This document shows positions 1-9,627 of a stretch of 64,000 bases of DNA, in pieces (the stretch's first letter is position 1; each line of letters opens with the position of its first letter). The translations under genes were made by a program, and so were the position numbers. The stretch covers positions 1 to 64,000 of the forward strand of contig JADDOH010004264.1 in the NCBI GenBank assembly GCA_016648135.1, written 5' to 3'. The notes below the pieces were generated by a model. It saw only the letters and a program-made list of their open reading frames with translations. It did no database searches and was not told the origin of the DNA. Source of the DNA: Agrypnia vestita. Lineage: Eukaryota; Arthropoda; Insecta; Trichoptera; Phryganeidae.

Positions 1-158
1 AATTTCAATTTCAATTTCAATTTCAATTTCAATTTCAATTTCAATTTCAATTTCAATTTCAATTTCAATTTCAATTTCAATTTCAATTTCAATTTCAATT
101 TCAATTTCAATTTCAATTTCAATTTTAATTTCAATTTCAATTTCAATTTATTTTTTAT
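1..158. repeat. Hexanucleotide microsatellite (TTTCAA)n, tail of a minus-strand LINE
   Basis: About 26 near-perfect copies of AATTTC/TTTCAA run from the window edge, with one TTTTAA variant near position 124. Read on the minus strand this is (GAAATT)n, and it lies directly downstream of the 3' UTR of the LINE fragment at 259-845. Several LINE clades end in short tandem repeats instead of poly(A), so it is best read as the element's tail, possibly expanded later. It continues off the left edge. Confidence 0.9.
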
Positions 159-845
159 AAACATTTACATTACAGCATAAAATTTAATTCGTAATAAGTT
201 AGAATTATGTAAGCACATATATACAAAAGCAAAAATTAAACATAATATATAAAATCATTCACATCCTGCTTAGGAATACCCTCTCAGAGACATGGAACAG
301 ATCGATATCCAGAGTAATATTGTTCAGCATAGCAGTAGCTCTTCCAACAGGCATAACCATTGGCAGGTTGGTCCTGTATATTGGAATGTGAAACAATCCA
401 TGCTGACGCTGTCTTAGGTAATTATCGGGAACATACAAACCAATACTCCGCATAATTTCAGGATTATCGATCATACCGCGCAACAATCGATAAAAATACG
501 TAATCAGATACACATTCCTTCTAGTCTCTAAACTGTTGTAGCCAAGCATACCCTGGAGGAACTTGGCTGGGTACAGCCAAGGATAATGCCCGTACTCTCT
601 CATGTAGAGATATCTTACAAACTTTTTTTGTACTTTCTCTACCATAAGTGAGTACTTAAGCTCATGTGGCCCCCAAATCATCGAGCCACTCTCGAGTCTA
701 CTTCGCACCAAGGAGTTGTAAAGAGTTCTCAGTACGCGGGTATTTTCGAAAACCCTGGCTGTACGTAGAACAAATCCTAACATGTTGCTCTGTCTTGCGC
801 TGCTTCTGTATGAGTCAATTAGTCTAGACCCATTCTGTTTTTGTA
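159..845 (-). pseudogene. 5'-truncated LINE: C-terminal reverse transcriptase region and 3' UTR
   Basis: An open minus-strand frame from 783 to 259 encodes about 174 residues. They have the features of the region after the polymerase core in CR1/Jockey-like LINEs: LYNSLVRSRLESGS, IWGPHELKYSLMVEKVQKKF and the ending VSERVFLSR. The frame stays open upstream of the first ATG, reading DSYRSSARQSN before MLGFV, so the real 5' limit is truncation near 845, not a start codon. No RNase H follows. A short 3' UTR (258-159) leads into the (GAAATT)n tail. It is a dead fragment of a polymerase gene; the clade is uncertain. Confidence 0.85.
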
Positions 846-871
846 CACATTTTTCTGTTGTCTCTCCCAGC

Positions 872-1066
872 TTAATCTGGGCGACCCACCGGCTGTCTTC
901 CTTTCGAGATTGCCAGGGGGATTATTCTCGGTATTCGTTCCTTTGGCATTATTAGCACATGTCCAAGCCACCTCAATTGTAATTTTTCTATGTGAAGGAA
1001 TAGGGATTCCATGTCGAGTGTGGTGTTATGTCGACACTTCTCACTCTGTCCATCCATTCTTTCCAA
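872..1066 (-). pseudogene. Relic of a second LINE, C-terminal end
   Basis: The minus strand reads LQLRWLGHVLIMPKERIP followed by SKGRQPVGRP. This combination (RWLGHV, then GRxPVGRP) recurs at the extreme C-terminus of many arthropod LINE polyproteins. About 64 codons remain. It abuts the fragment at 159-845 in the same orientation, but the sequence type differs, so it is probably a separate insertion. Confidence 0.6.
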
Positions 1067-1356
1067 ATTTTAAATTTTTTATTTTTAATGTTTATGCTTC
1101 GATTTTTTATTTTATATTTGATAGTATACATTTTATCCAGACAAAGGGATCATTGGCCCTGAAATATATTGATATTTTCAATATATAAGTGGTGAAAACA
1201 AAGTGTATTTTAATTAGTTATATATATAAATAAAATATTGATAAGAGTGGTCGTTTTTTTTAATTTCATTTTATTATTTATAAAAAAGTGCATGGAGCGA
1301 CAGACAGTAGGCATAAACTTGGTTATGCTGTTACCAAATATATAAAATATATTTAA
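1067..1356. other. AT-rich intergenic sequence, nothing recognised
   Basis: Low-complexity AT-rich DNA with no convincing ORF, hairpin or repeat relationship that I could see. Confidence 0.4.
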
Positions 1357-1657
1357 ACAGGTGTCTCATATCTAGTAGCAAAAACTTCACACAAATCAAA
1401 TAATAGTATTAAAGTGAGGTTTTTGTCAACCTATTTCACTTGTATAAAAGCGAATGTACCTACTCGTATTTTTTTTATTCCGTATAAGATATCATTTTAA
1501 GGAAAACAAGTCAGAAATATTGAAAAAAATGCAAGCTTTGATGTTGCTCATCTCCGTAACTTTAAACATTTCACCCAAAGTGTAGAGAATTTTCCATTCA
1601 AATTTTCATGAAGACGGCTTCCTCGAACTTTTTGCTACTAGCTGTTAGTCAGCCTGT
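1357..1657. mobile_element. Foldback element, ACAGG-ended family (copy 1)
   Basis: The left end starts ACAGGTGTCTCATA with CTAGTAGCAAAAACTTC inside it. The right end is its inverted counterpart, with GCTACTAGCTGTTAG and a final CCTGT. The middle holds the TTGAAAAAAATGCAAGCTTTG stretch shared with the copies at 9111, 17099, 25829 and 33380. It has no coding capacity and is a non-autonomous element of unknown superfamily. Confidence 0.6.
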
Positions 1658-1981
1658 ATACCCTTTTTTATGTACTACTGAAAAATATTTTAAATGTATA
1701 AAGACGATTTAGGTAGGTATATATAAATAAATCGAAAATTGGACTTTTTTCAAGTATACCTTTCTTTTTGCTATAAAACAAAACAGTGGTGAATCAAAAA
1801 TTTTGTGATATCATCGATTACAATATCATCCTAATAAACTTACGTATAATCATCTTGCATATATAATGTTTAAAAACTTACATTAACGGAAGTTTATTTA
1901 CAAATTACCATAAAGTATTCATATAAACATAGCTCGTTTTGTATTAATTTTTGATTGAGAATTTTATTCGGATTCTACTGT

Positions 1982-2525
1982 ATTTACTTCCTTTCTTTTA
2001 ACTCGTGGCGTCTGCTTGCTTGCCGTCGAAAAACTTTGGATCGATTTTTAACCCTTTTCCAGAGATCCAATCGAGCTGAAACTTGGCAAGTAGACTCGTG
2101 GCATTGATCAAGAAGATCTATCATTTTTTTTGTTTAAAAACAATAATAATTATAGTATAATTTCGGATTTTTAGAAATTTTATTGGTTTTTTCAAATTGG
2201 AATCATTAGAAAAGTTTGATTACTAGCAACGGCGGCCCGATAACTTCGCGGAATATTTTCTAAATTTTAATTACTCCGTCGGTATACATAATAGATACTT
2301 GACAAAGAATGTCGAAAATCTAAATTGACTGACAAACGTTTTTAGAATTTAATCTTCAAAGCATGAAGTGTCTTATCAAAGCTCAAAACATCTGACATTT
2401 TAGAAATATATTAAATTACTGTAAGTTTAGTGTCTTGTTATATGTTTTAATTCGTCTTTAATTGTTGTTATATTTTACAAAGAAAGGAAGTATAATAAAA
2501 ACTTGATTTTTATGGGTTACTTTTG
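1982..2525 (-). mobile_element. Dispersed ~0.5-kb repeat, family B (copy 1, reverse)
   Basis: In forward orientation this family begins GTAACCCATAAAAACCAAG and ends with CGAGTTAAAAGAAAGG. It carries subterminal inverted motifs (ACTCCCTTTCTTT near one end, AAAGAAAGGGAGT near the other). This copy is reversed and nearly complete. Related copies lie at 5155, 13769, 20551, 39165 and 46107; three have internal or end deletions. There is no ORF. It is a non-autonomous element, class unknown. Confidence 0.7.
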
Positions 2526-2725
2526 TATTGAAAATCTCTTTTTGAAAAACGGTGTATTTATTTTTAATCTTATTTTTTTTATTATCTTCTCTTAATGGTA
2601 CTGGTAAGTGGTAAGAAAAATAAATTGTAAATGGCTGGAGGACAGAAATAGGTAGCAGTGGAGTTGAGTATCTGTTGAGAAGGCAAAGAACAAAGAAGAT
2701 CATAGTTACATGATATTGATGATGG

Positions 2726-2775
2726 TCAAAAAAGGGAGTATGATAAAAACTTGGTTTTTATGGGTTACTTTTTTT
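2726..2775 (-). repeat. Isolated terminus of family B
   Basis: A second copy of only the terminal ~45 bp of family B (AAAAACTTGG, then TTTTTATGGGTTAC) lies 200 bp beyond copy 1. This suggests a nested or rearranged insertion. Confidence 0.6.
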
Positions 2776-2779
2776 AATT

Positions 2780-3174
2780 TCTCAGCTGTCGTAGCGAAGT
2801 CTTGAAGGAACCTTCACATATTTAACCTACTAGATCGTTAAGGCAATTATACGCGGTATCAAAGTTAAGTACCGACTAGAACCGCTTTGCAATGTCGATA
2901 AACTGCAACGCTGCGTGAATAAAAAGGCAGTAAAATTTAAGGATTTCAAAAACATGAGAACCCGGTCGTTAAAAAGGAGCCTTAATAAATGTTTAATCGT
3001 TGCGATGAATTATATGGAGGTTTTACAGATGTGTAGGGTGGGGAACTTGAGTGTCCCACAAGCTTATTAGGGGTCAGTGCCTAAACCTTAAGGCACGAAC
3101 GGGACAACCAATCAATGAGGTGACCCGACAAAGTCGTGAAATAAATATAAAAATTAGGTTAGGTTAGGTTAGGT
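2780..3174 (+). mobile_element. Retroelement 3' end with a TTAGG-type tail
   Basis: About 370 bp of moderately GC-rich sequence ends in AAATATAAAAA and then just over four TTAGG units (3154-3174). The body includes CAAAGTTAAGTACCGACTAG and a block around GTGTCCCACAAGC. There is no open frame. The layout (body, short A-rich run, short tandem tail) is that of a LINE or SINE 3' end. TTAGG is also the insect telomere unit, so the tail could be a telomere-like sequence or simply this element's own tail. It is not a telomere, since ordinary sequence follows. Confidence 0.45.
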
Positions 3175-3897
3175 AAGGCTCTACATCTATATAGGTTTTT
3201 TTTGTACAATAATAACTGCCCAGGTTCAGCGACATTACTGAAGTAATTATATTATAATACGATTGATAAGCTGCCCACAAAATAAAATAAATGACATTAA
3301 AGAAACATTTTCTTTTAATTTAATTTAATTTTATTATTTTGATTCGCGCGGCAATGTCACCGATATTGTCGGCGCGGCTTTGTCCTGCGCGGCTTTGTCG
3401 GGGTGCCAAAGGCTACGAACGATTCTGTCCTAGGCCTTCTTTTTATTATTTTTCATTTATTATATTTAGTTAATAATACAATTTATCATTAATTATACAC
3501 ATTTTAACAATGCATATATTTAATTTTACATAATAATTATATATGTTTATACTTTTATACGACATCTGCATTCCTTCTTGAACGTGCTAATATTTTAATT
3601 TAAAATATGATTTTTATATAAACTTTGGACTACACACAAATATGAGTTATTTATTACTACTATAGTTTCGAGAGGAGCAGTCTCTCTCATTATCATATAG
3701 GTATAGGTAACAACCGTAAAGTTAAAAAAATTATCACAATATTTTTTTAATTATAAACCGTAGATAATGTTTTAGTAAGACGCGAAATGCAAAATTTGAA
3801 CTAAATTGGCTGAATAGTATTTTAAGATGTCATATTCACCAGTCTAAAAATAAAGTTTTGATAAAAACACAATAGATTAATGTAATTCTTTTAAAAG
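3175..3897. other. AT-rich sequence with a small GC-rich patch
   Basis: Mostly featureless. Around 3343-3430 there is a GC-rich patch in which GCGCGGCTTTGTC occurs twice within about 30 bp. No gene is visible. Confidence 0.4.
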
Positions 3898-3898
3898 T

Positions 3899-4051
3899 TA
3901 AAACCAAATTTATTAATCAATTACAATACATGCAGAAAATAGTAATCAACGAAAAATATTTTGGCTGCTATCGGGAATCGAACCCACATATCCTCTCTTT
4001 CCAGGAAGGTGTGTTACCATTACACCACATCAGCCTGGTACCTTTCCGCCT
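3899..4051 (-). mobile_element. tRNA-derived SINE, minus strand (left arm of an inverted pair)
   Basis: On the minus strand 4035-3962 reads as a tRNA-like body. GGCTGAT can pair mostly with AGCAGCC at the other end. An A box lies in TGGTGTAATGGTAACACAC and a B box in GGTTCGATTCCC. The anticodon arm does not form a proper stem, so it is not a functional tRNA. The features look most like a glycine-type tRNA ancestor. A ~65-bp tail ends TTGGTTTTAA. It pairs with the plus-strand copy at 4210-4362. Confidence 0.75.
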
Positions 4052-4209
4052 GTATATCGAGCTTATCTGTAAGTCTCATTTATTAATTGATTAACTTATA
4101 GTATCCATTTTAAGAAAACCACTTTTTAATGCGATAGTTACAAATTACTTCGTATATCTGCCGCTAGAGGACGCAAGAATTAAGATATAGCGAAAGGTCG
4201 ATATATTGA

Positions 4210-4362
4210 CGGAAAGGTACCAGGCTGATGTAGTGTAATGATAACACACCTTCCCGGAAAGAGAGGAGATCTGGGTTCGAGTCCCGATAGCAGCCAACAT
4301 ATTTTTCGGTGATTTGATTTTTCTGCATGTCTTTCTAATTGATTAATAAATTTGGTTTTAAA
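4210..4362 (+). mobile_element. tRNA-derived SINE, plus strand (right arm of an inverted pair)
   Basis: Same element as 3899-4051 in opposite orientation, tRNA-like body 4223-4296 with B box GGGTTCGAGTCCC. The tail TCTAATTGATTAATAAATTT matches the left copy. Copies differ at scattered positions (for example GTGGTGTAATGG versus GTAGTGTAATGA), so they are not a recent perfect duplication. About 160 bp separate them. Confidence 0.75.
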
Positions 4363-4376
4363 TTTCACTGAACTTT

Positions 4377-4530
4377 CAAGTTTGTGTTTACTGGGGTATT
4401 ATGCCGTGTTGTTACGACCTTTCGGGCCGACGTTTCGGATCCCATTGCAGGGTCCATCATCAGGGCTGATGTTTTGTAGCTGATACATATATGTAGCATA
4501 TAGAGTGGCCGTGAAAACCTAAGAACGTTC
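4377..4530 (-). mobile_element. Small retroelement carrying a hammerhead-ribozyme-like motif, 13-bp target duplication
   Basis: The 154-bp unit is bounded by perfect direct repeats TTCACTGAACTTT at 4364-4376 and 4531-4543. On the minus strand it starts GAACGTTCTTAGG and carries the hammerhead-like core at 4463-4432. It ends in CCCAGTAAACACAAACTTG. Related sequence occurs at 11690-11885, 12530-12665, 22580-22740 and 43190-43300. It has no coding capacity. Such cores are established in Penelope-like retroelements and in small non-autonomous retroelements; the assignment here is inference. Confidence 0.65.
4432..4463 (-). ncRNA. Hammerhead-like ribozyme motif, ACGU class
   Basis: Minus strand, in order: box I CTGATGA; stem II GGACCC pairing GGGATCC with one bulged A around a short loop; box II GAAAC. 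Stem III is the self-complementary ACGU. The predicted cleavage nucleotide is the C of GUC. GGC after it can pair with GCC before box I as stem I. One extra U sits between box I and stem II, which could weaken activity. Because stem III is only a palindrome, cleavage would probably need two RNA copies or a tandem transcript. Confidence 0.55.
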
Positions 4531-4543
4531 TTCACTGAACTTT

Positions 4544-5154
4544 GTTCTGAAAAAGATGCAACTTCACAATACGATAATAATGTGTTCTTTAATATAATAT
4601 TTAGGTTTAAAAGTTCACCAACCACGCATCAAATGGCTCAAACTCAGCCGATTTTTGAAGTTTTTGAATAAAGGATGACTTAAATTATTGTCCAAAATTT
4701 AAGGTATAAGATAAAGTGTAAGAAAATGTTGTTAGAAGATATTAAGATGGCGCAATATACTTCTTATACCAATTTCATACATGTTCTAATAAAAAAATTG
4801 TTTTGAAATGTTTAAGGCTCTCAAGGCAGTGTTTGGAAGGCTCTCAAAGCAGGTCAGCGGGATATTTCCTCAAAATTGTAAATTAGGGATGTGCCGTCGT
4901 CAATCTGCAACTGGCGATGCATCCGGCCAATTTTAGATATTAGCGGATGATCCGGTTATTCCGGTCGAACTTTACTAAACGGATTGCAATCGGTGGCTCG
5001 GTGGCCAGACTACTCGGGTGAAAAATTGACTGTTGGAGCTGACCCACCTCCGGACAGTCAGTCCACCATTAACAGCGCGCGTGTAAGAAATTGTTCGTTT
5101 AATAAAGTGTAATTGTATAATTCAAAAATTTGAATTATAGAATTACACTTTATT
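4544..5154. other. AT-rich sequence with a possible hAT end fragment
   Basis: Around 4885-5060 the sequence GGGATGTGCCG is followed by repeated CCGG-containing motifs. This resembles the end of the hAT-like element at 22863, but I find no matching right end or duplication. The rest is featureless. Confidence 0.3.
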
Positions 5155-5443
5155 TATTACTCCCTGTATATTAACCGTCAACAAAAACTTTGGATCGATT
5201 TTTGACCCCTTTCCCGTGATCCAATCGAGCTGACACTTGGCAAGCAGACTCGGGCGACGATCAAGAAGATCTATCAAATTTTCGTTAAAAAAAATTAATA
5301 ATTATAGTATAATTTCGGATTTTTAGAAATTTTATTGGTTTTTTTCAAATTGGTATCATTAGAAAAGTTTGATTACGGCGGCCCGATAACGTCGCGGAAT
5401 ATTTTCTAAATTTGAATTACTCCGTCGGTATACATAATAGGTA
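5155..5443 (-). mobile_element. Family B repeat (copy 2, reverse), interrupted
   Basis: Contains the family B segments AACTTTGGATCGATTTTTG, GATCCAATCGAGCTGA and CTCCGTCGGTATACATAATA. The copy breaks at 5443, where the pogo-like transposon begins. Family sequence CTTCACTATGAAT resumes at 6517. An uninterrupted copy at 46107-46392 shows the same junction intact. Confidence 0.7.
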
Positions 5444-6514
5444 GGGTAAGCGGGGCTAGAAGTCCGGCGGGTAAGAAAACCCGAAATACATAACTCACTA
5501 AAGAACAGTGTTAGAAACAAATGCTACAGGAGGTTAGGAGAAGGATTAGGAGCGAGTACTATGCTGCGAGTCGGCGTCGAACGCACATTTGAGTAAGATG
5601 TCTATCAGAATTTTTTTGCGCCAAAAAGTAAAAAAAAAGTTGGATAGAAATTCTTTTATAAATCCACACAGAAGGTACAAAAAAGGTTAAGGTAAGTTCG
5701 TATTAACATCTTATTAAGTCCATAAGTAATGCATGATAGAACGTTTTACTAATTGCTTACCGTTTTTATTTTATAACCAAGCGAATCACTAGATGTAGGT
5801 ATGTGGCAAGAAATGCATTGACGGGAATTCTGGCCCCGCATAAAAACTTTTTGCCCCTGTATATTTTAATGCAGTGATATGATCAAATAGTAAATTTTTT
5901 GCTTTTTCAGAATGCGTAATTTAAAAAAAAATAGAGGAACCATACCCCTGAATATTATGAAATAGGCGCAGATTCCGTCATTAAATGTGATTAGAAGTTG
6001 TGTCGAGCTGCAAAGGACTACGGCATCTGTAGGAAAGCTATTAAAAGGTTTATTGTACAATATAAGATAGATCCAGGTAATATACGTTTTGGCTGCCTTC
6101 CCACACGCTAAGTTTTTACTGAGGATCAAGAAAAAAATCTGTATGTTTAAATTCTATGTTGATTATGCTTACTATATTTGTATTGTTAAATTATTGTATT
6201 AAAAGAAATTGGTTTAAATTTAATGGATTTTAATTACCCCCGAAATGGTCGCAAATACCCAATTTGTTAGTCACTAGGATTAATGAACTTCTTACCCCAA
6301 GGTTCGAACTTCTTACCCCGTCAGAGGGACAAAAAGTCCATAATTTCATTTTGCATTTCTCCCAAACGAAAAAATTAAAAACATTTTTGTTTGTTTGTGT
6401 GTCAAGCTGATTCGTATACAGTCTCGTAAAACCTTTTTAGTTGACAATAAATACTTGATTTTAAGGATTACAAAGCTTGAAATGAAAATTGGGACTATGA
6501 GCCCCGCCCTACCC
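5444..6514 (+). mobile_element. pogo/Tc1-mariner-type DNA transposon, decayed, TA target duplication
   Basis: The 1,071-bp element has imperfect terminal inverted repeats. The left starts GGGTAAGCGGGGCTAG and the right, inverted, GGGTAGGGCGGGGCTC. TA flanks both sides (5442-5443, 6515-6516). Removing element plus one TA restores the uninterrupted family B sequence, which confirms the boundaries. Inside, the plus strand around 5990-6140 keeps transposase-like codons in one frame: RAAKDYGICRKAIKRF, then VFTEDQEKNL, with in-frame stops. This resembles the Psq-type helix-turn-helix at the N-terminus of pogo-like transposases. It is too short for a full catalytic domain, so it is an internally deleted copy. 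Confidence 0.8.
5905..6140 (+). pseudogene. Remnant of a pogo-like transposase N-terminus
   Basis: Frame from MRNLKKNRGTIPLNIMK through CRAAKDYGICRKAIKRF to VFTEDQEKNL, broken by stops and a frame change. The residues fit a basic start plus helix-turn-helix DNA-binding region that recognises the transposon ends. The DDE catalytic domain is absent. Confidence 0.6.
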
Positions 6515-6653
6515 TACTTCACTATGAATTTAATACTTATTTAAGCAATTGTCTTTAATTTTTTTATCAGGACATTCAATTATATCAATTATATTAAGGA
6601 TGACCTGTTATATAGGATTTAGCCATAACGTTCACCAATTCCATCCATGATAG

Positions 6654-7205
6654 TACAATATTGCGATTAACGAGTTATATATACCTTTTAGAGGTAAAAC
6701 TCGTGAATAGCTATATTGGGCAAAATAAGTTATGAATACAAATATTCATATTTTTCTAACTCTATTCGAGGTAAAAATCACTAAGTGAAAATTTCGTGTC
6801 TATTTATAGATATTTAGAAGTAAAAACATATTTTGAACATTTTAAATAATTTTAATATCACATTTAAATATTAAATCTCTTTAGAGGTCAAACTCACTAA
6901 GGCTAAGGCCCGGTTAAATCAAATTGAATTAAAGTAAAAATTCATTTAAAGCATAGATTTTTGCGTTCTCCACCAATAAAACAACCCGTTTCCATAAAAA
7001 TCCATGACATTGGAGTTGTTTTGAGTTAACGAGGTAAAACATTAAAAAAATAATTTAAAAATTGTTAATTCAAATTATGATTTTTACCACTAAATGATTT
7101 GAAAAAAACACTGAATATTCGCATACTAATTTGGCCAACATTGCGGTTAGTGAGTTTTACCTCATTATCTCAAAAGTCACTTAGTGAGTTTTACCTCTAA
7201 AGTAG
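6654..7205. repeat. Dispersed short motif GAGGTAAAACTCACTAA, six copies in both orientations
   Basis: Copies lie at 6691, 6768, 6884 and 7031 (forward) and at 7148-7163 and 7181-7197 (reverse). They are spaced irregularly across about 550 AT-rich bases. Such clusters occur as subterminal protein-binding repeats in DNA transposons, or as binding-site clusters in regulatory DNA. No terminal repeats or ORF were found. Confidence 0.55.
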
Positions 7206-8090
7206 CGATATGTGAAAATTGCCCTGAAGAAATTATAAAAAGCACAAATAAACTCAATCTGATTCATATGGGGTGTAAAATTCAAACATTTCGGAAAATT
7301 TTTGATCACACCGCGTATGTACATGTATCCCACTATCGTAAGAGTTGTAAAAATAATGGTAATTGCTTCGTCTGAGAGGCCATTGCGTAAAACTAGTCAC
7401 GCTGATGGCTTTAAAAGTTTCTAAAGCCGTCATCTTATGTAATTATCGTTCATATCTGGTCCGCTAGATGCTGGAGTAGGAAGTTACATTACCGACCGGA
7501 TGTTAATCTTATCCGAGCATTATGAAAGGTTTGTAAAAGAGGACAATGTAATCTCTTTCACAGAGTCGTACTTGGAAAGATTTAAAATCTTAAGACATGT
7601 TTCAATTTAAATTTAAATATGAAAACAACTAAAAAGGATAGATTTTTTTCACAGCCATAGCCATACTAAATTGACTAGTTAAATCGAAAACGTGGGAAAA
7701 TTTCTTCTTGACCAAAGATACATTAAAAATTTGATAAATGTAATCTGGCAATCGTTGGGGATTAAAAAAAGCACCACACTAAAAGGTTACATATACTGTA
7801 GTCGCTCTTAGCTGTTGATTTTTTTTCTCTTTAGTAATATTTTATAAAAATGACTCTTAACATTATATTATTTATTCTTTTTAATCTTCGACATATTCTA
7901 TTTTGTGATCAATTATTCTCAATACTCAAACTTCTTTTAAAAAAATACAAATCGTCAGATGTCTCTGGCATGTAAAATATCCGATAAAATAACGAGTTGG
8001 CATTTCAAATCGTTTTTCAAATAATTTAACTAGTTATTAATTATTAATAATGATTATTATAGTGTCATCCGGAATATGTCTTCCTGACAT
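7206..8090. other. No gene or clear repeat recognised
   Basis: AT-rich DNA. A short open frame (7184-7375, plus) has no recognisable motif and is probably chance. Around 7400-7440 GATGGCTTTAAAAG and its near-inverse lie 20 bp apart, giving a small hairpin. Confidence 0.3.
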
Positions 8091-8440
8091 ATTTTAGAGC
8101 GATTTTTGGTTAGGAAGTGGATCAAAGAAGTCTACTGAGAACATCGGAAATGAAAACCTTAAGAGCAATCACAGGGAGAACTCTTAGGTCCGAATACAGA
8201 GACAATACTTAATGATTAAAAGGTTAAAGTATGCTTTAAACGCGTAATTTGCAGCAAAAAATAGAACTTTTAAAGCGTATCTTAATCTTTAAATAATTTA
8301 AGTATTTTCTCTGTATTCGAACCTTAGAGACCGAATCCGCAATGAAGAAATAAGACGGACTTATGGCACAGAACATATTGTGCAATGGAAGAAAGCCAGA
8401 AGAAGATTCTGGGGAGAACATGTGACCACAATGTACAACT
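8091..8440 (+). pseudogene. LINE relic, C-terminal region, with a snapback insertion
   Basis: Plus-strand frames read MKTLRAITGRTLRSEYRDN near 8150 and, after an interruption, LRDRIRNEEIRRTYGTEHI then ARRRFWGEHV near 8325-8425. This is the LRDRIRNEEIR-type motif seen near the C-terminus of arthropod LINE polyproteins. Between the parts (8184-8332) the sequence folds back on itself: GAATACAGAGACAATACTTAA on the left has an inverted match on the right. The snapback therefore duplicated part of the LINE. Confidence 0.6.
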
Positions 8441-8744
8441 TCATCCTACCTGGTACTTGCCTTCTTAGAAGACCGCCTAAACGATGAAGGGGAAGTTGTA
8501 AACTAGAAGTAGTATAAAATTTCTGCTAGAACAGATCAACAGATTTAGAAGAAGTAGGAGTAACAAGAAATAGAAGAAAAAATATAACAAATTGTAAATA
8601 TTTTCTGGAATTATATTAGGCGTAAATTCTCCACTGCTCTTCGAACGTAAGATCTGATGAAATATATTTGGAGCTGAGAATGAAATCGGGGTGTGGCTCA
8701 TACGCTTCAGTCACGAACCACATACACAGATACAGAGTTTGGTA

Positions 8745-8960
8745 AACTCGGCATCGTCTAAGCAATAAACATATAGTGGCTGAGGTGGGTTGGTCACGTT
8801 CAACACTTGACGGCTCGAACGGGCCAGCCAAGAAAGCGCTTTGAGCAAAACCCAGTGGAAGGAGGAGTATTGGAAGACACAAGTTGGACAGCGTTATTTC
8901 CTTCGCTAGATATGCACTAGGCAACACAGGTACACCAAACCGATTTGACATAAACATAAG
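8745..8960 (+). pseudogene. LINE relic, C-terminal tail
   Basis: Plus strand reads VGHVQHLTARTGQPRKRF, then QNPVEGG. This is the degraded form of the RWLGHVxRM...GRP ending common in LINEs, and frame changes are evident. The open minus-strand frames here are antisense shadows. Confidence 0.5.
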
Positions 8961-9110
8961 AAGAAACTTGAGGGTCCATTTTACAAAACGGTTGATTAAA
9001 ATGAACTCACCTAATCTGATAGCGATAATATCAAAAATTCTTGTTAATAAATGACATAAATATTTAATTAATCATACCCTTTCTTAGCAGCACCTCACAT
9101 ACAGGGTGTA

Positions 9111-9627
9111 CCAGAGCTAGCAGCTGAAACTTTGCCGGTAGACTCCTGCCTATGTTATGAGTCTAAAATGTTCGAGCAACCATGGCCTAATATCAATAGT
9201 TATGGAGATATGCAATATCAATGTTTAAATTTTTTTCAATATTTCTGACTTGTTTTTTGTAAAAAGTTGAACTATTATTACAGTAACTTATATCGATTAT
9301 GAAAAATTCATTTGCTTTAATAACACTTAAATAAAATGATAAAAACTTTGTAAAAAATAACTTTTTTTCAATTTTTGCAAGGTTTATATCATTTTATTCG
9401 ACTTGTATTAAAGCGAATGAATTTTTCATAATCGATATAAGTTACTGTAATGATAGTTCAACTTTTTGCAAAAAATAAGTAAAAAATATTGAAAAAAAAT
9501 GCAAAATTTGATATTGCATATCTCCATAACTCTTGATATGAGGCCGTGGTTGCTTGAACATTTTAGACTCATAACATAGGCAGGGGTCTACCGGCAAAGT
9601 TTCTGCTGCTGGCTCTGGTACACCCTG
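9111..9627. mobile_element. Foldback element, ACAGG-ended family (copy 2)
   Basis: This copy begins ACAGGGTGTACCAGAGC and ends, inverted, GGCTCTGGTACACCCTG. Arms of about 240 bp match throughout, including CTCCTGCCTATG, TATGGAGATATGCAATATCA and TACAGTAACTTATATCGATT. A short A/T-rich loop separates them. There is no coding capacity, and no clear target duplication was found. It is the best-preserved copy of the family. Confidence 0.8.

Noticed and set aside
841..1188. 115-residue plus-strand frame
   Set aside because: Its first half is antisense to a LINE relic and the second half is low-complexity hydrophobic translation of AT-rich DNA.
3154..3174. Chromosome telomere
   Set aside because: Only about four TTAGG units, followed by ordinary sequence on both sides.
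4223..4296. Functional tRNA-Gly gene
   Set aside because: A and B boxes and most of the acceptor stem are present, but the anticodon arm does not form a normal five-base-pair stem, and the sequence is embedded in a repeated, tailed unit.
8616..8957. 113-residue minus-strand protein
   Set aside because: It is antisense to a recognisable LINE relic on the plus strand.
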